In this document: positions 29,700 through 38,995 of the stretch, one piece after another
How the letters are laid out: each line of letters opens with the position of its first letter
Numbering within the stretch: position 1 is the stretch's first letter
DNA from: Streptomyces sp. NRRL S-87
GTDB taxonomy: Bacteria; Actinomycetota; Actinomycetes; Streptomycetales; Streptomycetaceae
Reading direction: 5' to 3'
Length of the DNA: 64,000 bases
NCBI RefSeq assembly: GCF_000719335.1
Contig: NZ_JOGB01000041.1
Location: 19,224-83,223 of the forward strand
Position numbers and translations under genes: made by a program
Notes under the pieces: model-generated
The model's database searches: none
What the model saw: only the letters and a program-made list of their open reading frames with translations
Told to the model about the DNA's origin: nothing

Positions 29700-31541
29700 T
29701 CACGGCCGGTGCAGCGGGTTCGGCACGGTCCCGTGGACCACCGCGTGCGGCCGCCGGGGCCGGTCACGGTAGCCGTCGGCGTGCAGCCGGTTGCGGTTCA
29801 GGCACAGCCGGTCGATCCGCGGCCCGAGCAGGTCGAACAGCGCGAACCGCTCCTTGAGCTCCGGGAACCGCTCCTGGTAGCGGATGATCTCGGCCCGCAC
29901 GAGCGACCAGAACTCGCCCTCCGGTACCTCCAGGCGCTCCGCGCACAGCGCCGAGAGGTAGCGGAAGACGCCGACGAACAGTCCGGAGTGGATGAACTGC
30001 GGCAGGAAGGACGCGGGCTCGGTGAGCAGCACCTCGGCCACCTGCGCCGGCATCCCGGCCCGCTCCGGCAGCGGCTCGGCGCTGACGTTCACGTCGTCGA
30101 CGAAGTCCTTGACCGCGAGCCGCACCGGCACGTCGTGCTCGTCGAAGACCACGATCGCGTTCTCGCCGTGGGGCGAGAAGACGGTGCCGTACGTGTAGAG
30201 GAAGTGCAGCAGGGGCGGCAGCAGCGCGCCGAACAGCCGGCGCAGCCAGACGGCGGGCGCCAGTCCCGAGCGGGCGACCAGCTCCTCCGTGAAGGCCCGC
30301 CCGCGCGGGTCGACGTGCAGCAGGGAGGCCAGCGTCCGGGCCCGCTCGCCCGGGTCGAGCCGGCCGGTCAGGGGCTCGCGCCAGATCGCGCCGAGGAGCT
30401 CCCGGTACTGGTACGGGACCTCGGGCAGGTCGTCGTAGAAGGGGTGCCGGACGGTGACCGACGCCACCTCGCCGAGCAGCACGACCCGGGTGTCGTCGCG
30501 CAGGAAGGGGTCGGCGTCGCGCAGCCCGTGCACCCAGGCGGTCACGGCGGGCGCGGCGAGGGTCCGCTCGGTGGGCAGGCCGCGCCAGACCAGGGTGTTC
30601 AGCACCGACAGCGGCAGCTTGACGGTGTGGCGCTCGGGCCGGGCGACGTTGAGGAAGGTGCGGACGGACTGCTGGGGCAGCCGCAGGTCGGGGTCCGCCG
30701 GCAGCGGGACGAGCTGCCCGGAGGCCAGCCAGGGGGCGAACAGCGGCAGCACCACCTCGTCCCACTGCCAGGGGTGGACGGGCAGGTAGAGGTAGCCGGC
30801 CGGGTCCAGCCCCCGGGCCCGCAGCTCGCGGTCGAAGCCGGCCCTGGTGGCGGGGTCGAGCTCGCGCGCGTAGAGCCGCTCGGGCTCCGCGAGGCCGCCG
30901 GTGCCCCGGTAGGCGGCGATCGAGGTGTGGGCCGCGAGCCAGGGCAGCCGGCGCCGCTGCCGGGCCTCGGGGGCCCAGGCGGCGGTGTCGGCGGCGGAGA
31001 ACCCGAGCCGGCCCTTGTTGGGTACGAGCCAGGGGTGCCCGGTCTGGTGACCTTCGAGGGCGGCGTAGTCGAGGTCGGCGAGGACGTCGGCGGTCAGTGC
31101 GGTGTGGTCGAGCCGGGCGTCGGCGGCCAGGGTGGTGCCGAGCTCGCGCAGCAGGTGCCCGAGGGTGGCGCCGTCCAGGCCGATCAGCTCCCGGGCGAGC
31201 ACCACGAACCGCAGCGGGTCGAAGAACTCCACCGGGGCCGCCCCCGCGCCCGCCGGGGTGTGGGTCAGCGAGCGGGGGTCGACCCGCCAGCTGTCGTACG
31301 CGCCCCGACGCGCGCGGAAGCCGAGGGTGCCGCAGCCCGCGTCGAGCGGCAGGGTCCAGGCGTCCCGGCCCTGCGCCGGGACGGGGTCGAGCAGGCCCTC
31401 GTAGGCGAACTCCCCGAGCATCTTGGCCAGCATCCGGCGGCCCGCGGCCTCCCAGGTGGCGCTGTTGAGTTCGGGCGGGCACTGGGGGGTCGTGGGCGTC
31501 GCGGGCCGGTCCGCTTCGTGGGGCGTGGGGAAGGTCGGCAC
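29700..31541 (-). CDS. NRPS-independent siderophore synthetase, IucA/IucC family (second copy)
   Basis: 613 residues. ATP-dependent condensation of a carboxylate (citrate or succinyl type) with an amine or hydroxylamine. Conserved ATP/substrate motifs: GHPWLVPNKGRLGFS, LPVHPWQWDEVVLP, SVRTFLN...HTVKLPLSVLNTLVWRGLP and SPHGENAIVVFDEHDVPVRLAVKDF. GTG start 31541 has GAGGAG upstream. It is last in the leftward four-gene operon after the N-acyltransferase (41-bp gap). The presence of two synthetases suggests successive acylation of a polycarboxylate. The product is not determinable from sequence. Confidence 0.9.
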   Translation of the reverse strand: MPTFPTPHEADRPATPTTPQCPPELNSATWEAAGRRMLAKMLGEFAYEGLLDPVPAQGRDAWTLPLDAGCGTLGFRARRGAYDSWRVDPRSLTHTPAGAGAAPVEFFDPLRFVVLARELIGLDGATLGHLLRELGTTLAADARLDHTALTADVLADLDYAALEGHQTGHPWLVPNKGRLGFSAADTAAWAPEARQRRRLPWLAAHTSIAAYRGTGGLAEPERLYARELDPATRAGFDRELRARGLDPAGYLYLPVHPWQWDEVVLPLFAPWLASGQLVPLPADPDLRLPQQSVRTFLNVARPERHTVKLPLSVLNTLVWRGLPTERTLAAPAVTAWVHGLRDADPFLRDDTRVVLLGEVASVTVRHPFYDDLPEVPYQYRELLGAIWREPLTGRLDPGERARTLASLLHVDPRGRAFTEELVARSGLAPAVWLRRLFGALLPPLLHFLYTYGTVFSPHGENAIVVFDEHDVPVRLAVKDFVDDVNVSAEPLPERAGMPAQVAEVLLTEPASFLPQFIHSGLFVGVFRYLSALCAERLEVPEGEFWSLVRAEIIRYQERFPELKERFALFDLLGPRIDRLCLNRNRLHADGYRDRPRRPHAVVHGTVPNPLHRP

Positions 31542-31582
31542 GGGGCTCCTCGGTCGGGGGCGGGACGGGTGACGCAGAGCGC

Positions 31583-32266
31583 TCAGAGCAGGGTGCGCAG
31601 CGCCCGCTCCCGCACCATCAGGGCGGCGCGCTTGTCAGGCAGGTCGAGCTCGGCGGAGAGCCGGAAGCCCGAGCTGAGGAAGGCGGACACGGAGGCGGTG
31701 TTGCGCACGTCGGGTTCGGCGACGACGCGGGTGCAGCGCGGCCGGTTGTCGAGCACCAGGTCGGCCGCGGCCCGCAGCAGTACGGCGCCCAGGCCCCGGC
31801 CGCGGTCGGCGGCCTCGCCGATGAGCAGGTGCAGGCCGGTGTCGTGGGGGCGGGCGGGGTAGTGCCGGGCCAGCGGGTCGAGGTCGGCCCGGTAGACCTC
31901 CCAGTAGCTCATGGGGGTGCCGTCGAGCAGGCCGAGGCAGGGGATGCTGCGGCCGTCCCCTTCGAGTTGGGCGCGCACGTGCGCGGCGGTGACCTGGTGG
32001 GATCCGGTCAGGTGCCAGAAGGCGGCCACGGCGGGGTCGTTCATCCAGCGGGTGGGCAGCGCGAGGTCGCGGTCGAGGCGCACGGGGGCCAGTTCGAAGC
32101 GGCCGGCGGGCGTGGTGGCGGATCCCCAGGTGGCCGGGGAGTCGAGCAGGTCGGCCTCGGCGAGCAGGGCGAGCAGTTCGGTGGGGACCCGCAGTTCGAG
32201 GGTGTCCTCCCCGCTCCGTTCGGTGGGTGCGGAGAGGGCCGGGGCACCGGCGTCGGTGGGCGTCAT
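31583..32266 (-). CDS. GNAT N-acyltransferase for siderophore biosynthesis (IucB/RhbD type)
   Basis: 227 residues. The C-terminal GNAT domain of the siderophore type (RWMNDPAVAAFWHLTGSHQVTAAHVRAQLE; SYWEVYRADLDPLARHYPARPHDTGLHLLIGEAADRGRGLGAVLLRAAADLVL; VVAEPDVRNTASVSAFLSSGFR) resembles IucB/RhbD/AlcB, which acylate an amine or N-hydroxyamine. RGRGLG is the acyl-CoA pyrophosphate loop. ATG 32266 has GAGGAG 8 nt upstream. It lies 18 bp after the first synthetase, clearly in the operon. No hydroxylase gene accompanies it here. Confidence 0.87.
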   Translation of the reverse strand: MTPTDAGAPALSAPTERSGEDTLELRVPTELLALLAEADLLDSPATWGSATTPAGRFELAPVRLDRDLALPTRWMNDPAVAAFWHLTGSHQVTAAHVRAQLEGDGRSIPCLGLLDGTPMSYWEVYRADLDPLARHYPARPHDTGLHLLIGEAADRGRGLGAVLLRAAADLVLDNRPRCTRVVAEPDVRNTASVSAFLSSGFRLSAELDLPDKRAALMVRERALRTLL

Positions 32267-32284
32267 GGGCTGGGCTCCTCCGCT

Positions 32285-34279
32285 TCAGCTGGGGTCGTGG
32301 ACGGGGTTGGCTACGGTCACGTAGACGGACTGGGTGTCGACCGGGCCGACCAGTTCGTCGAGGCCTTTGAGGCGGGTGAGCAGGTTGGCCTTGCAGCGCA
32401 GGGTGGGGGCGTCGAGCAGCAGGGCGGGCAGCGGCCCCAGGTGTGCGTGGTGGGTGAGGAAGCGGCGGAAGGCGGCGAGCAGCACGCGCTCGTCGGCCAG
32501 CCGCTGGGAGCCGAACGCCCCGATCAGCCCGAGCACGTTGTTGATGCCGAGGTAGTAGGCGAACCGCTCGTCGGTGACCTCGTCGGAGACGAAGGTGTCG
32601 CTGCGCGCGCCGATCCCGGGCAGCCGCGCCTCCAGCGCCTCGCGGTGGGACGCGCGGAAGTAGTAGCCCTGGTTGTCGCGGTAGCGGCCGCCGGCGGGCC
32701 AGCCCTCCGGGGAGAGCACGACGACGGTGTTCTGCTGGTGGGACTCCAGTGCGATGCCGGCCAGCGCGTCGAAGGCGAGGACGGGCCGGACGACGTGGTC
32801 GAGGTAGCGCAGGAACCACTCGGCGGACACGGCCGAGAGCGACCGCCCCGTGCGTGCGGCGAGCCGGGTGACGGTCTCGGCGAGCCGGGAGGTCATGGTG
32901 TCGCGCCCGGGCCACGGCCGCGGGGCGGTGAGGGAGGCGACGCAGACGGCGTCGTCGCCGGGCCCGAAGGGGTTGTGGCGCAGCAGGACGTCGAGGCCGG
33001 GTACGGGCTGCCCGTCGGCGGTGTCGACGGCCACCCAGGCGGGGTCGCGCACGATGTCGAAGCCGGGGTGCCGGGCGGTCCATTCGCGGGCCAGCCCGGA
33101 GCGCAGCAGGCGGTGCACCTCGACGCCGCGGTGCAGTTCCTTGCGGAGGTTCTCGCGGCGGGAGTTGGTGATGGGGAGGCCGAGGGAGAGCTTGAGCATG
33201 GCGGGGGCGCCGGGCCGGTGGACGGTGCGCACGGAGGAGGTGGGGTACCAGGGGTCGCCGTACGGGCCGAGGTCGTGGAGCAGTCCGGCGTCCAGGAGCG
33301 CGCGGACGGCGGGCCGGTTCCGCAGCTCGCGGGCCTGCCAGGGGTGCAGGGGCAGCGGGGTGGTGCCCGGCGGGCACGGCAGTCCGGGGGCGAGCCGCGC
33401 GAGGAGGGTGGCGGCGGAGACGGTGCGGCCGCGTTCGGTCCAGGCCGACTCGGTGGCCAGGGCCGCGCGGTCGACGGCCATCCAGTGGAGGGGGAAGGCG
33501 CCGTAGAGCTCGGGCGAGTAGGTGCGGACCTCCGCCTCGGAGAGTCCCTCGCGGCTCTTGGGGGTGGGGTGCAGGGGGTGGCCGAGCAGCAGGGACTGCT
33601 CGGCCGCGAGGAAGGGGTCGTACCGGCCGGGCGGGGTGGGGTGCTCGCGCCGGTCGGCGATGAAGTCGGCGGTCCGGCGCACCGAGTCGGCGACCCGGCC
33701 GACGAGGTCCGCCCCGCCCCGGCCGCCGCCCTCGCGGACGAGCAGCCCGGCGAGGGTGACGGCGTCGAGGGCGGGGGCGTCGGCGGGGGCGCTGGCCAGC
33801 CGGGCGGGGGCGAAGCGGTGCCAGCCGGTCTCCGACCAGTGGCGTACGGGGACCAGCAGGGCGGTGCCGGAGGCGGGCAGCGGGATGCGCAGGACGGCGG
33901 CGTCGGGTCGGGTGCGGCCGGTCTCGCGGACCCAGCAGCGCAGCAGGCTCTCGACGGCGGCGGCCTCGGCGGCGAGCGCGGGGTCCTTGTGGTCGAGCGG
34001 GTCGGGCAGGTCGCCGGGGGTACCGGCCCGGGGGGCCGGTCCGGCGGGGGTGGCGGCCGGGGCGCCGGCGACCCGGTGCAGGGCGATCCCGTCGAGCTGG
34101 CGGGGAACGGTGGCCGGTGGGGCGGCCTGGGCGGGTTGCCCGGGGAGGGGCGACCCGTCCTGGACGGTGGGGAGGGCCTGGCCACCCAGGGACGGGTGGG
34201 CCTGGCCGTGCTGCTGGTGCGGGAGGGACGGCTGGGACGGCTGTCCTTCGGGGGGTTCGGGTGTGGGACTGGAGTTCAC
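32285..34279 (-). CDS. NRPS-independent siderophore synthetase, IucA/IucC family (first copy)
   Basis: 664 residues from GTG 34279, whose codon overlaps the aminotransferase stop (GTGA), so the two are translationally coupled. After a ~70-residue Pro/Gln-rich leader comes the synthetase: GHPLHPTPKSREGLS, LPLHPWQARELRN, SSVRTVHRPGAPAMLKLSLGLPITNSRREN, ALESHQQNTVVVLSPEGWPAGGRYRDNQGYY. These are the ATP-grasping and carboxylate-site motifs of the family. It differs clearly from the downstream paralogue, so each probably adds to a different carboxylate or amine. A longer open frame to 35119 is only the shadow of the aminotransferase. Confidence 0.9.
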   Translation of the reverse strand: MNSSPTPEPPEGQPSQPSLPHQQHGQAHPSLGGQALPTVQDGSPLPGQPAQAAPPATVPRQLDGIALHRVAGAPAATPAGPAPRAGTPGDLPDPLDHKDPALAAEAAAVESLLRCWVRETGRTRPDAAVLRIPLPASGTALLVPVRHWSETGWHRFAPARLASAPADAPALDAVTLAGLLVREGGGRGGADLVGRVADSVRRTADFIADRREHPTPPGRYDPFLAAEQSLLLGHPLHPTPKSREGLSEAEVRTYSPELYGAFPLHWMAVDRAALATESAWTERGRTVSAATLLARLAPGLPCPPGTTPLPLHPWQARELRNRPAVRALLDAGLLHDLGPYGDPWYPTSSVRTVHRPGAPAMLKLSLGLPITNSRRENLRKELHRGVEVHRLLRSGLAREWTARHPGFDIVRDPAWVAVDTADGQPVPGLDVLLRHNPFGPGDDAVCVASLTAPRPWPGRDTMTSRLAETVTRLAARTGRSLSAVSAEWFLRYLDHVVRPVLAFDALAGIALESHQQNTVVVLSPEGWPAGGRYRDNQGYYFRASHREALEARLPGIGARSDTFVSDEVTDERFAYYLGINNVLGLIGAFGSQRLADERVLLAAFRRFLTHHAHLGPLPALLLDAPTLRCKANLLTRLKGLDELVGPVDTQSVYVTVANPVHDPS

Positions 34280-35798
34280 TGGAGTTCCTTGGCAGAGGGG
34301 TCCGGATGGCTTCCGGACCGGTTGCGGGCGCCGTCGGCGGCGGCGCAGGCGACGGCGACGGCGTCGGCGAGCCGGTCGAGGACCGCCGTGGCCTGCTCGT
34401 CGGTGAGGGTGAGCGGGGGCAGGAGCCGTACGACGCTGCGGTGGCGGCCGCCGAGTTCGACGATCAGGCCGCGGCTCAGGCATTCCCGCTGGACCGCGAG
34501 GCCGAGGGCCGGGTCGGCGGGCGGGGGCCCGCCGGCGGCCGCCCCGGCCTCGGGGTCGACCAGCTCGATCCCGAGCATGAGGCCGCGGCCGCGGACGTCG
34601 CCGATGCGGGGGTGGTGGCCGGCGAGGTCGCGCAGGGCGGCCAGCATGCGCGCGCCGAGAGCGGCCGCGCGGTCGGCGAGGCGGTTCTCCCGTACGTACG
34701 CGAGGGTGGCGGTGCCGGCGGCCATGGCGAGCTGGTTGCCGCGGAAGGTGCCGGCGTGCGCGCCCGGCCGCCACTGGTCGAGCGCGGACCGGTAGACGAC
34801 GACGGCCAGCGGCAGGCTGCCGCCGATGGCCTTGGACAGGACCATGACGTCCGGGACGACCCCGGAGTGGTCGACGCCCCAGAAGGCGCCGGTGCGGCCG
34901 ACGCCGGTCTGCACCTCGTCGGCGATCAGCGGGATGCCGTGCGCGGCGGTCAGCCGGCGCATGCGGCGCAGCCAGCCGTCGGGGGCGGGGATGACGCCGC
35001 CCTCCCCTGGACGGGTTCGACGAGCATGCCGGCGGGGGCGGGGACCCCGCCCTTGGGGTCGGCCAGGAGGCTCTCGGCCCAGCGGGCGCACAGGTCGGCC
35101 CCGCGCTCGCCGCCCTCACCGAAGGGGCACCGGTAGTCCTGCGGGTAGGGCAGCCGGGTGACCCGGCCGCGGGGGGCGCCGCCGGAGGCGTCGAGGGATC
35201 CGGTGGTCATGCCGTGGTAGGCACCGGAGAAGGCGAGCAGTCCGCTGTTGCCGGTGGCGGTGCGCACGAGGGTGAGGGCGGCCTCGACGGCGTCGGTGCC
35301 GGCCGGTCCGCAGAACTGCACCCGGGCGTCGTCGGCCAGTTCGCGGGGCAGGTTGGCGAACAGCTCGGTGGTGAAGGCGTCCTTGACCGGGGTGGCCATG
35401 TCCAGGACCTGCAGGGGCGCGCCGGAGTCGAGCACCTTGCGGACGGCTTCGAGGACCACGGGGTGGTTGTGGCCGAGGGCGAGGGTGCCGGCTCCGGAGA
35501 GGCAGTCGAGGTAGCGGCGGCCGTCGGCGCCCTCGATGGTCACGCCCCGGGCGCGTACCGGCACGATGGGCAGCGAGCGGGCGTACGTGCGGGCGGCGGA
35601 CTCGCGCAGGGACTGGCGGCGCAGGACGCCCTCGGGGCCGTCGGGACGGGGGACTCCGGCGCCGGCGGGGCCCGGGGCCTCGGCACCGGCGGCGGGTTCG
35701 GCGCCGGTGGGGCCGGCGGCGGGTTCGGCGCCGGCCGGACCGGTGGGGCCGGTGGGCTCGGCTGTCCGTTCGGGGAGGGCCTGCTCGGTCACGGCCAC
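34276..35798 (-). pseudogene. diaminobutyrate--2-oxoglutarate aminotransferase-like, frameshifted
   Basis: PLP-dependent class III aminotransferase expected to make 2,4-diaminobutyrate for the siderophore. The N-terminal frame (YARSLPIVPVRARGVTIEGADGRRYLDCLSGAGTLALGHNHP ... SGAYHGMTTGSLDASGG ... AGMLVEPVQG) stops making sense at 35004-35007. The other frame continues EGGVIPAPDGWLRRMRRL, DEVQTGVGRTGAFWG, and the PLP lysine in VMVLSKAIGG. A four-G run where family logic needs five (VQGEGG) explains it: one base is missing. I used GTG 35798, with GGGAGGA 9 nt upstream; GTG 35849 is the alternative. It is the first gene of the siderophore operon. The loss may be a sequencing error or a real inactivation. 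Confidence 0.83.
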
Positions 35799-36069
35799 GG
35801 CTGTCGGTCCTCCCGGGTGAACGGCTCTCGCCTGGATGGCAGTTGGCACGGCGGGGGCACACGGTCCGGCAGCGCCGGTCGTCCGTGCGTGCGTTCCCCC
35901 GTACGTACCAACGACGCGGACCGCCCGGGATCACGGGTCGCGGCGAACTTCCTTGCTCCCCACGGTCGGTGCCGTCGGGAACCGCGGACCCGGCCTACGC
36001 CGTCCCCGAACGCAGCGGCATAGTGGGGGGCTGCACTCCACGCCTCGAAGCACCAGGGGGACTGAACAC

Positions 36070-37290
36070 ATGCGACCGATCCGACCGGCCTCCGCCACCC
36101 AGAACGGGCGAAGCTCCCGTCGCGGATCCCGGATCCTCGCGGCCACCGGGCTGTGCGCCGCCCTCGCGCTGACCGCGGGTGCCTGCGGCCCCGGGTCCGA
36201 CGAGGCCGACGGCCAGCCCACGGCCGCCGCGAGCGTTCCGGCGGGTGGTGCCGAAGGCATCAAGATCCCGGACGACATCAAGAAGAAGCTCAAGGAGCAC
36301 GGCCTCGACCTCGACAAGTGGCGGGGCGGCGCCTGGAAGAACTGGGACCGCGACAAGTGGCTGCGGGAGGCCCAGGACTTCGTCAACCCGATCATCGAGG
36401 ACCTGTGGGACCCGGACCGGATGGGCCGGGCCAAGCAGCCCGACCGGCCGGTGGCCGACCCCGACCTCGGCAAGGACCAGGGCGTGACGGACCCGACCCC
36501 GGCGCGCGTGCCGGCGAGCGCGGTCGACGCGCCGTACCACCAGAGCGTCCCGGAGGCCGGCAAGGTCTTCTTCGACGGCCCCGAGGGCTCCATGGTCTGC
36601 TCGGCCACCGTCGTCACGGACCCGGCCCACCCCGGCAGGTCCAACCTGGTGTGGACGGCCGGTCACTGCGTCCACGCGGGCAAGGACGGCGGCTGGTACC
36701 GCAACATCGCGTTCGTGCCGTCGTACAACGACGCGGGCCGGTCCGCCGCCCGCCTCAAGGGCGCGACCCGCGACGAGGTCGCCCCGTACGGCGTGTGGTG
36801 GGGCGACTGGGCGCAGACCTCCGACCAGTGGATCGCGGGCGGCGGCCCGACGGGCGGCGCCGGCGCGCCGTACGACTTCGCGGTGATCCACGTGACGCCG
36901 GAGAAGGCCACCGGCAAGTCGCTGGAGGAGACGGTCGGCTCGGCGCTGCCGGTGGAGTTCAACGCCCCCGCCGTGCCGAAGATCGCGCGGATGACGGCCA
37001 CGGGCTACCCGGCGGCCGCGCCGTTCGACGGCCAGAAGGCGTTCCAGTGCACGGACCGGCCGGGCCGCCTGTCGCTGCGCGACGGCGCCCCGGTGATGTA
37101 CCGGATCGGCTGCACGATGACGGGCGGCTCCTCCGGCGGCGGCTGGGTGGCCACCGACCGCGACGGCAACCGGGCGCTGGTGTCCAACACCTCCATCGGC
37201 CCGGTGACGGCGGGTTGGCTGGCCGGTCCGCGGCTGGGCAGCGAGGCGAAGGGCGTCTTCGACGCGGTGAGCGGCAAGTTCGCCCGCTAG
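36070..37290 (+). CDS. secreted trypsin-like (chymotrypsin-fold) serine peptidase
   Basis: 406 residues. Basic N-terminus, hydrophobic segment ILAATGLCAALALTAGAC and a lipobox-like Cys, so exported and possibly lipid-anchored. A charged linker follows (IKIPDDIKKKLKEHGLDLDKWRGG). The peptidase domain has His in VWTAGHCVHAG, Asp in PYDFAVIHV and Ser in MTGGSSGGGWVA. Two Cys pairs flank the active site. The ATG start has AGGGGGA upstream. It is divergent from the siderophore operon across about 270 bp and followed by a very strong terminator. Substrate unknown. Confidence 0.85.
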   Translation: MRPIRPASATQNGRSSRRGSRILAATGLCAALALTAGACGPGSDEADGQPTAAASVPAGGAEGIKIPDDIKKKLKEHGLDLDKWRGGAWKNWDRDKWLREAQDFVNPIIEDLWDPDRMGRAKQPDRPVADPDLGKDQGVTDPTPARVPASAVDAPYHQSVPEAGKVFFDGPEGSMVCSATVVTDPAHPGRSNLVWTAGHCVHAGKDGGWYRNIAFVPSYNDAGRSAARLKGATRDEVAPYGVWWGDWAQTSDQWIAGGGPTGGAGAPYDFAVIHVTPEKATGKSLEETVGSALPVEFNAPAVPKIARMTATGYPAAAPFDGQKAFQCTDRPGRLSLRDGAPVMYRIGCTMTGGSSGGGWVATDRDGNRALVSNTSIGPVTAGWLAGPRLGSEAKGVFDAVSGKFAR

Positions 37291-37321
37291 CGGGTGCGGT
37301 CGCACCGCGGCCGGCATGAAA

Positions 37322-37361
37322 CGGCGAAGGCCCGCCCCCTGACGGGGGCGGGCCTTCGCCG
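37322..37361. terminator. strong bidirectional terminator
   Basis: Perfect 18-bp stem (37322-37339 with 37344-37361) and a 4-nt loop between the convergent peptidase and hflX genes. Confidence 0.88.
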
Positions 37362-37390
37362 TGTCCGGTGCTTCGCGGCGGGGCGGCCGG

Positions 37391-38878
37391 TCAGCCGTGG
37401 GCCGGCACGTACGGTGCCAGGTCCGCCGCCAGCTCCTCGTGCACCCGCGCCTTGAGCAGGGTGCCCTCCGGGGTGTGCTCCTCGGAGATCACCTCGCCCT
37501 CGGCGTGCGCCCGGGCCACCAGCGCGCCCCGGGTGTACGGCACGAGCACCTCGACCTCGACCGCCGGGCGCGGCAGCTCGGCGTCGATGAGGGCGAGCAG
37601 TTCCGCGATGCCCTCGCCGGTGCGCGCCGAGACCGCCATGGAGCGCTTCTCGATGCGCAGCAGGCGCTGCAGGACCAGCGGGTCGGCCGCGTCCGCCTTG
37701 TTGATCACCACGATCTCGGGCACGTTCACCGCGCCGACGTCGCGCATGACCTCGCGGACGGCCGCCAGCTGCTCCTCCGGGGCCGGGTGCGAGCCGTCGA
37801 CCACGTGGACGATGAGGTCGGAGTCGGCGACCTCCTCCATCGTGGAGCGGAACGCCTCGACGAGGTGGTGCGGCAGGTGGCGCACGAAGCCGACGGTGTC
37901 GGCGAGCGTGTACACCCGGCCGGTGGGCGTCTCGGCCCGGCGCACGGTCGGGTCGAGGGTGGCGAACAGTGCGTTCTCCACCAGCACGCCGGCACCGGTG
38001 AGACGGTTGAGCAGGGAGGACTTGCCGGCGTTGGTGTAGCCGGCGATCGCGACGGAGGGCACCTTGTTGCGCCGGCGCTCCTGCCGCTTGATGTCGCGGC
38101 CGGTCTTCATCTCCGCGATCTCCCGGCGCATCTTCGCCATCTTCTCGCGGATCCGGCGCCGGTCCGTCTCGATCTTGGTCTCACCGGGGCCACGGGTGGC
38201 GAGACCGCCGCCCTTGCCGCCGCCCATCTGCCGGGACAGCGACTGACCCCAGCCGCGCAGCCGCGGCAGCATGTACTGCATCTGCGCGAGCGCGACCTGT
38301 GCCTTGCCCTCTCGGGACTTGGCGTGCTGCGCGAAGATGTCGAGGATCAGGGCGGTCCGGTCGACCACCTTGACCTTGACGACGTCCTCGAGGGCGATGA
38401 GCTGGCCGGGGCTGAGCTCACCGTCGCAGATGACCGTGTCGGCGCCGGTCTCCAGGACGATGTCGCGCAGCTCCAGGGCCTTGCCGGAACCGATGAAGGT
38501 GGCCGGGTCGGGCTTGTCGCGGCGCTGGTAGACACCGTCGAGGACGAGGGCGCCGGCCGTCTCGGCCAGCGCGGCGAGCTCCGCGAGGGAGTTCTCCGCG
38601 TCCTGCAGGGTCCCGGTGGTCCAGACGCCGACCAGCACGACCCGTTCCAGTCGCAGCTGCCGGTACTCGACCTCGGTGACGTCTTCGAGCTCGGTGGAGA
38701 GGCCCACGACGCGGCGCAGGGCCGCGCGCTCGGAACGGTCGAACTGCTCGCCGTCGCGCTCACCGTCGATCTCGTGGCTCCAGGCGACGTCCTCTTCCAT
38801 CAGGGCATCGGCCCGAAGGCTCTCGCTGAAGCTCCGCGCGTCCCGCGCGTCCTGGGAAGGGTACGAAGAGGAGGTCAT
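37391..38878 (-). CDS. hflX: ribosome-associated GTPase HflX
   Basis: GTPase that binds the 50S subunit and splits or rescues stalled ribosomes, notably under heat or antibiotic stress. 495 residues. The N-terminal HflX domain (VVLVGVWTTGTLQDAENSLAELAALAETAGA; DKPDPATFIGSGKALEL) is followed by a coiled-coil (TDRRRIREKMAKMRREIAEMK). The G domain has G1 AGYTNAGKSSLLN, G3 DTVGFVRHLP and G4 NKADA; SARTGEGI is G5-like. The N-terminal 60 residues are acidic and variable. ATG 38878 has AAGGA upstream. It is monocistronic in appearance, downstream of the M1 peptidase gene. Confidence 0.95.
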   Translation of the reverse strand: MTSSSYPSQDARDARSFSESLRADALMEEDVAWSHEIDGERDGEQFDRSERAALRRVVGLSTELEDVTEVEYRQLRLERVVLVGVWTTGTLQDAENSLAELAALAETAGALVLDGVYQRRDKPDPATFIGSGKALELRDIVLETGADTVICDGELSPGQLIALEDVVKVKVVDRTALILDIFAQHAKSREGKAQVALAQMQYMLPRLRGWGQSLSRQMGGGKGGGLATRGPGETKIETDRRRIREKMAKMRREIAEMKTGRDIKRQERRRNKVPSVAIAGYTNAGKSSLLNRLTGAGVLVENALFATLDPTVRRAETPTGRVYTLADTVGFVRHLPHHLVEAFRSTMEEVADSDLIVHVVDGSHPAPEEQLAAVREVMRDVGAVNVPEIVVINKADAADPLVLQRLLRIEKRSMAVSARTGEGIAELLALIDAELPRPAVEVEVLVPYTRGALVARAHAEGEVISEEHTPEGTLLKARVHEELAADLAPYVPAHG

Positions 38879-38995
38879 TGGATCCTTACGTCGTTACGGA
38901 TTCGAAAAACGTGCGTCGGCTGCAACGCGTGACCGGAGCGAAAGATTCCCGGGACCGCGCCGACCTGTCGATACTGACATGCCCGTCCTGGGGCG

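Noticed and set aside
35799..36069. Iron box (DmdR/IdeR, TTAGGTTAGGCTCACCTAA-like) before the siderophore operon
   Set aside because: No stretch resembles the 19-bp palindrome in this spacer.
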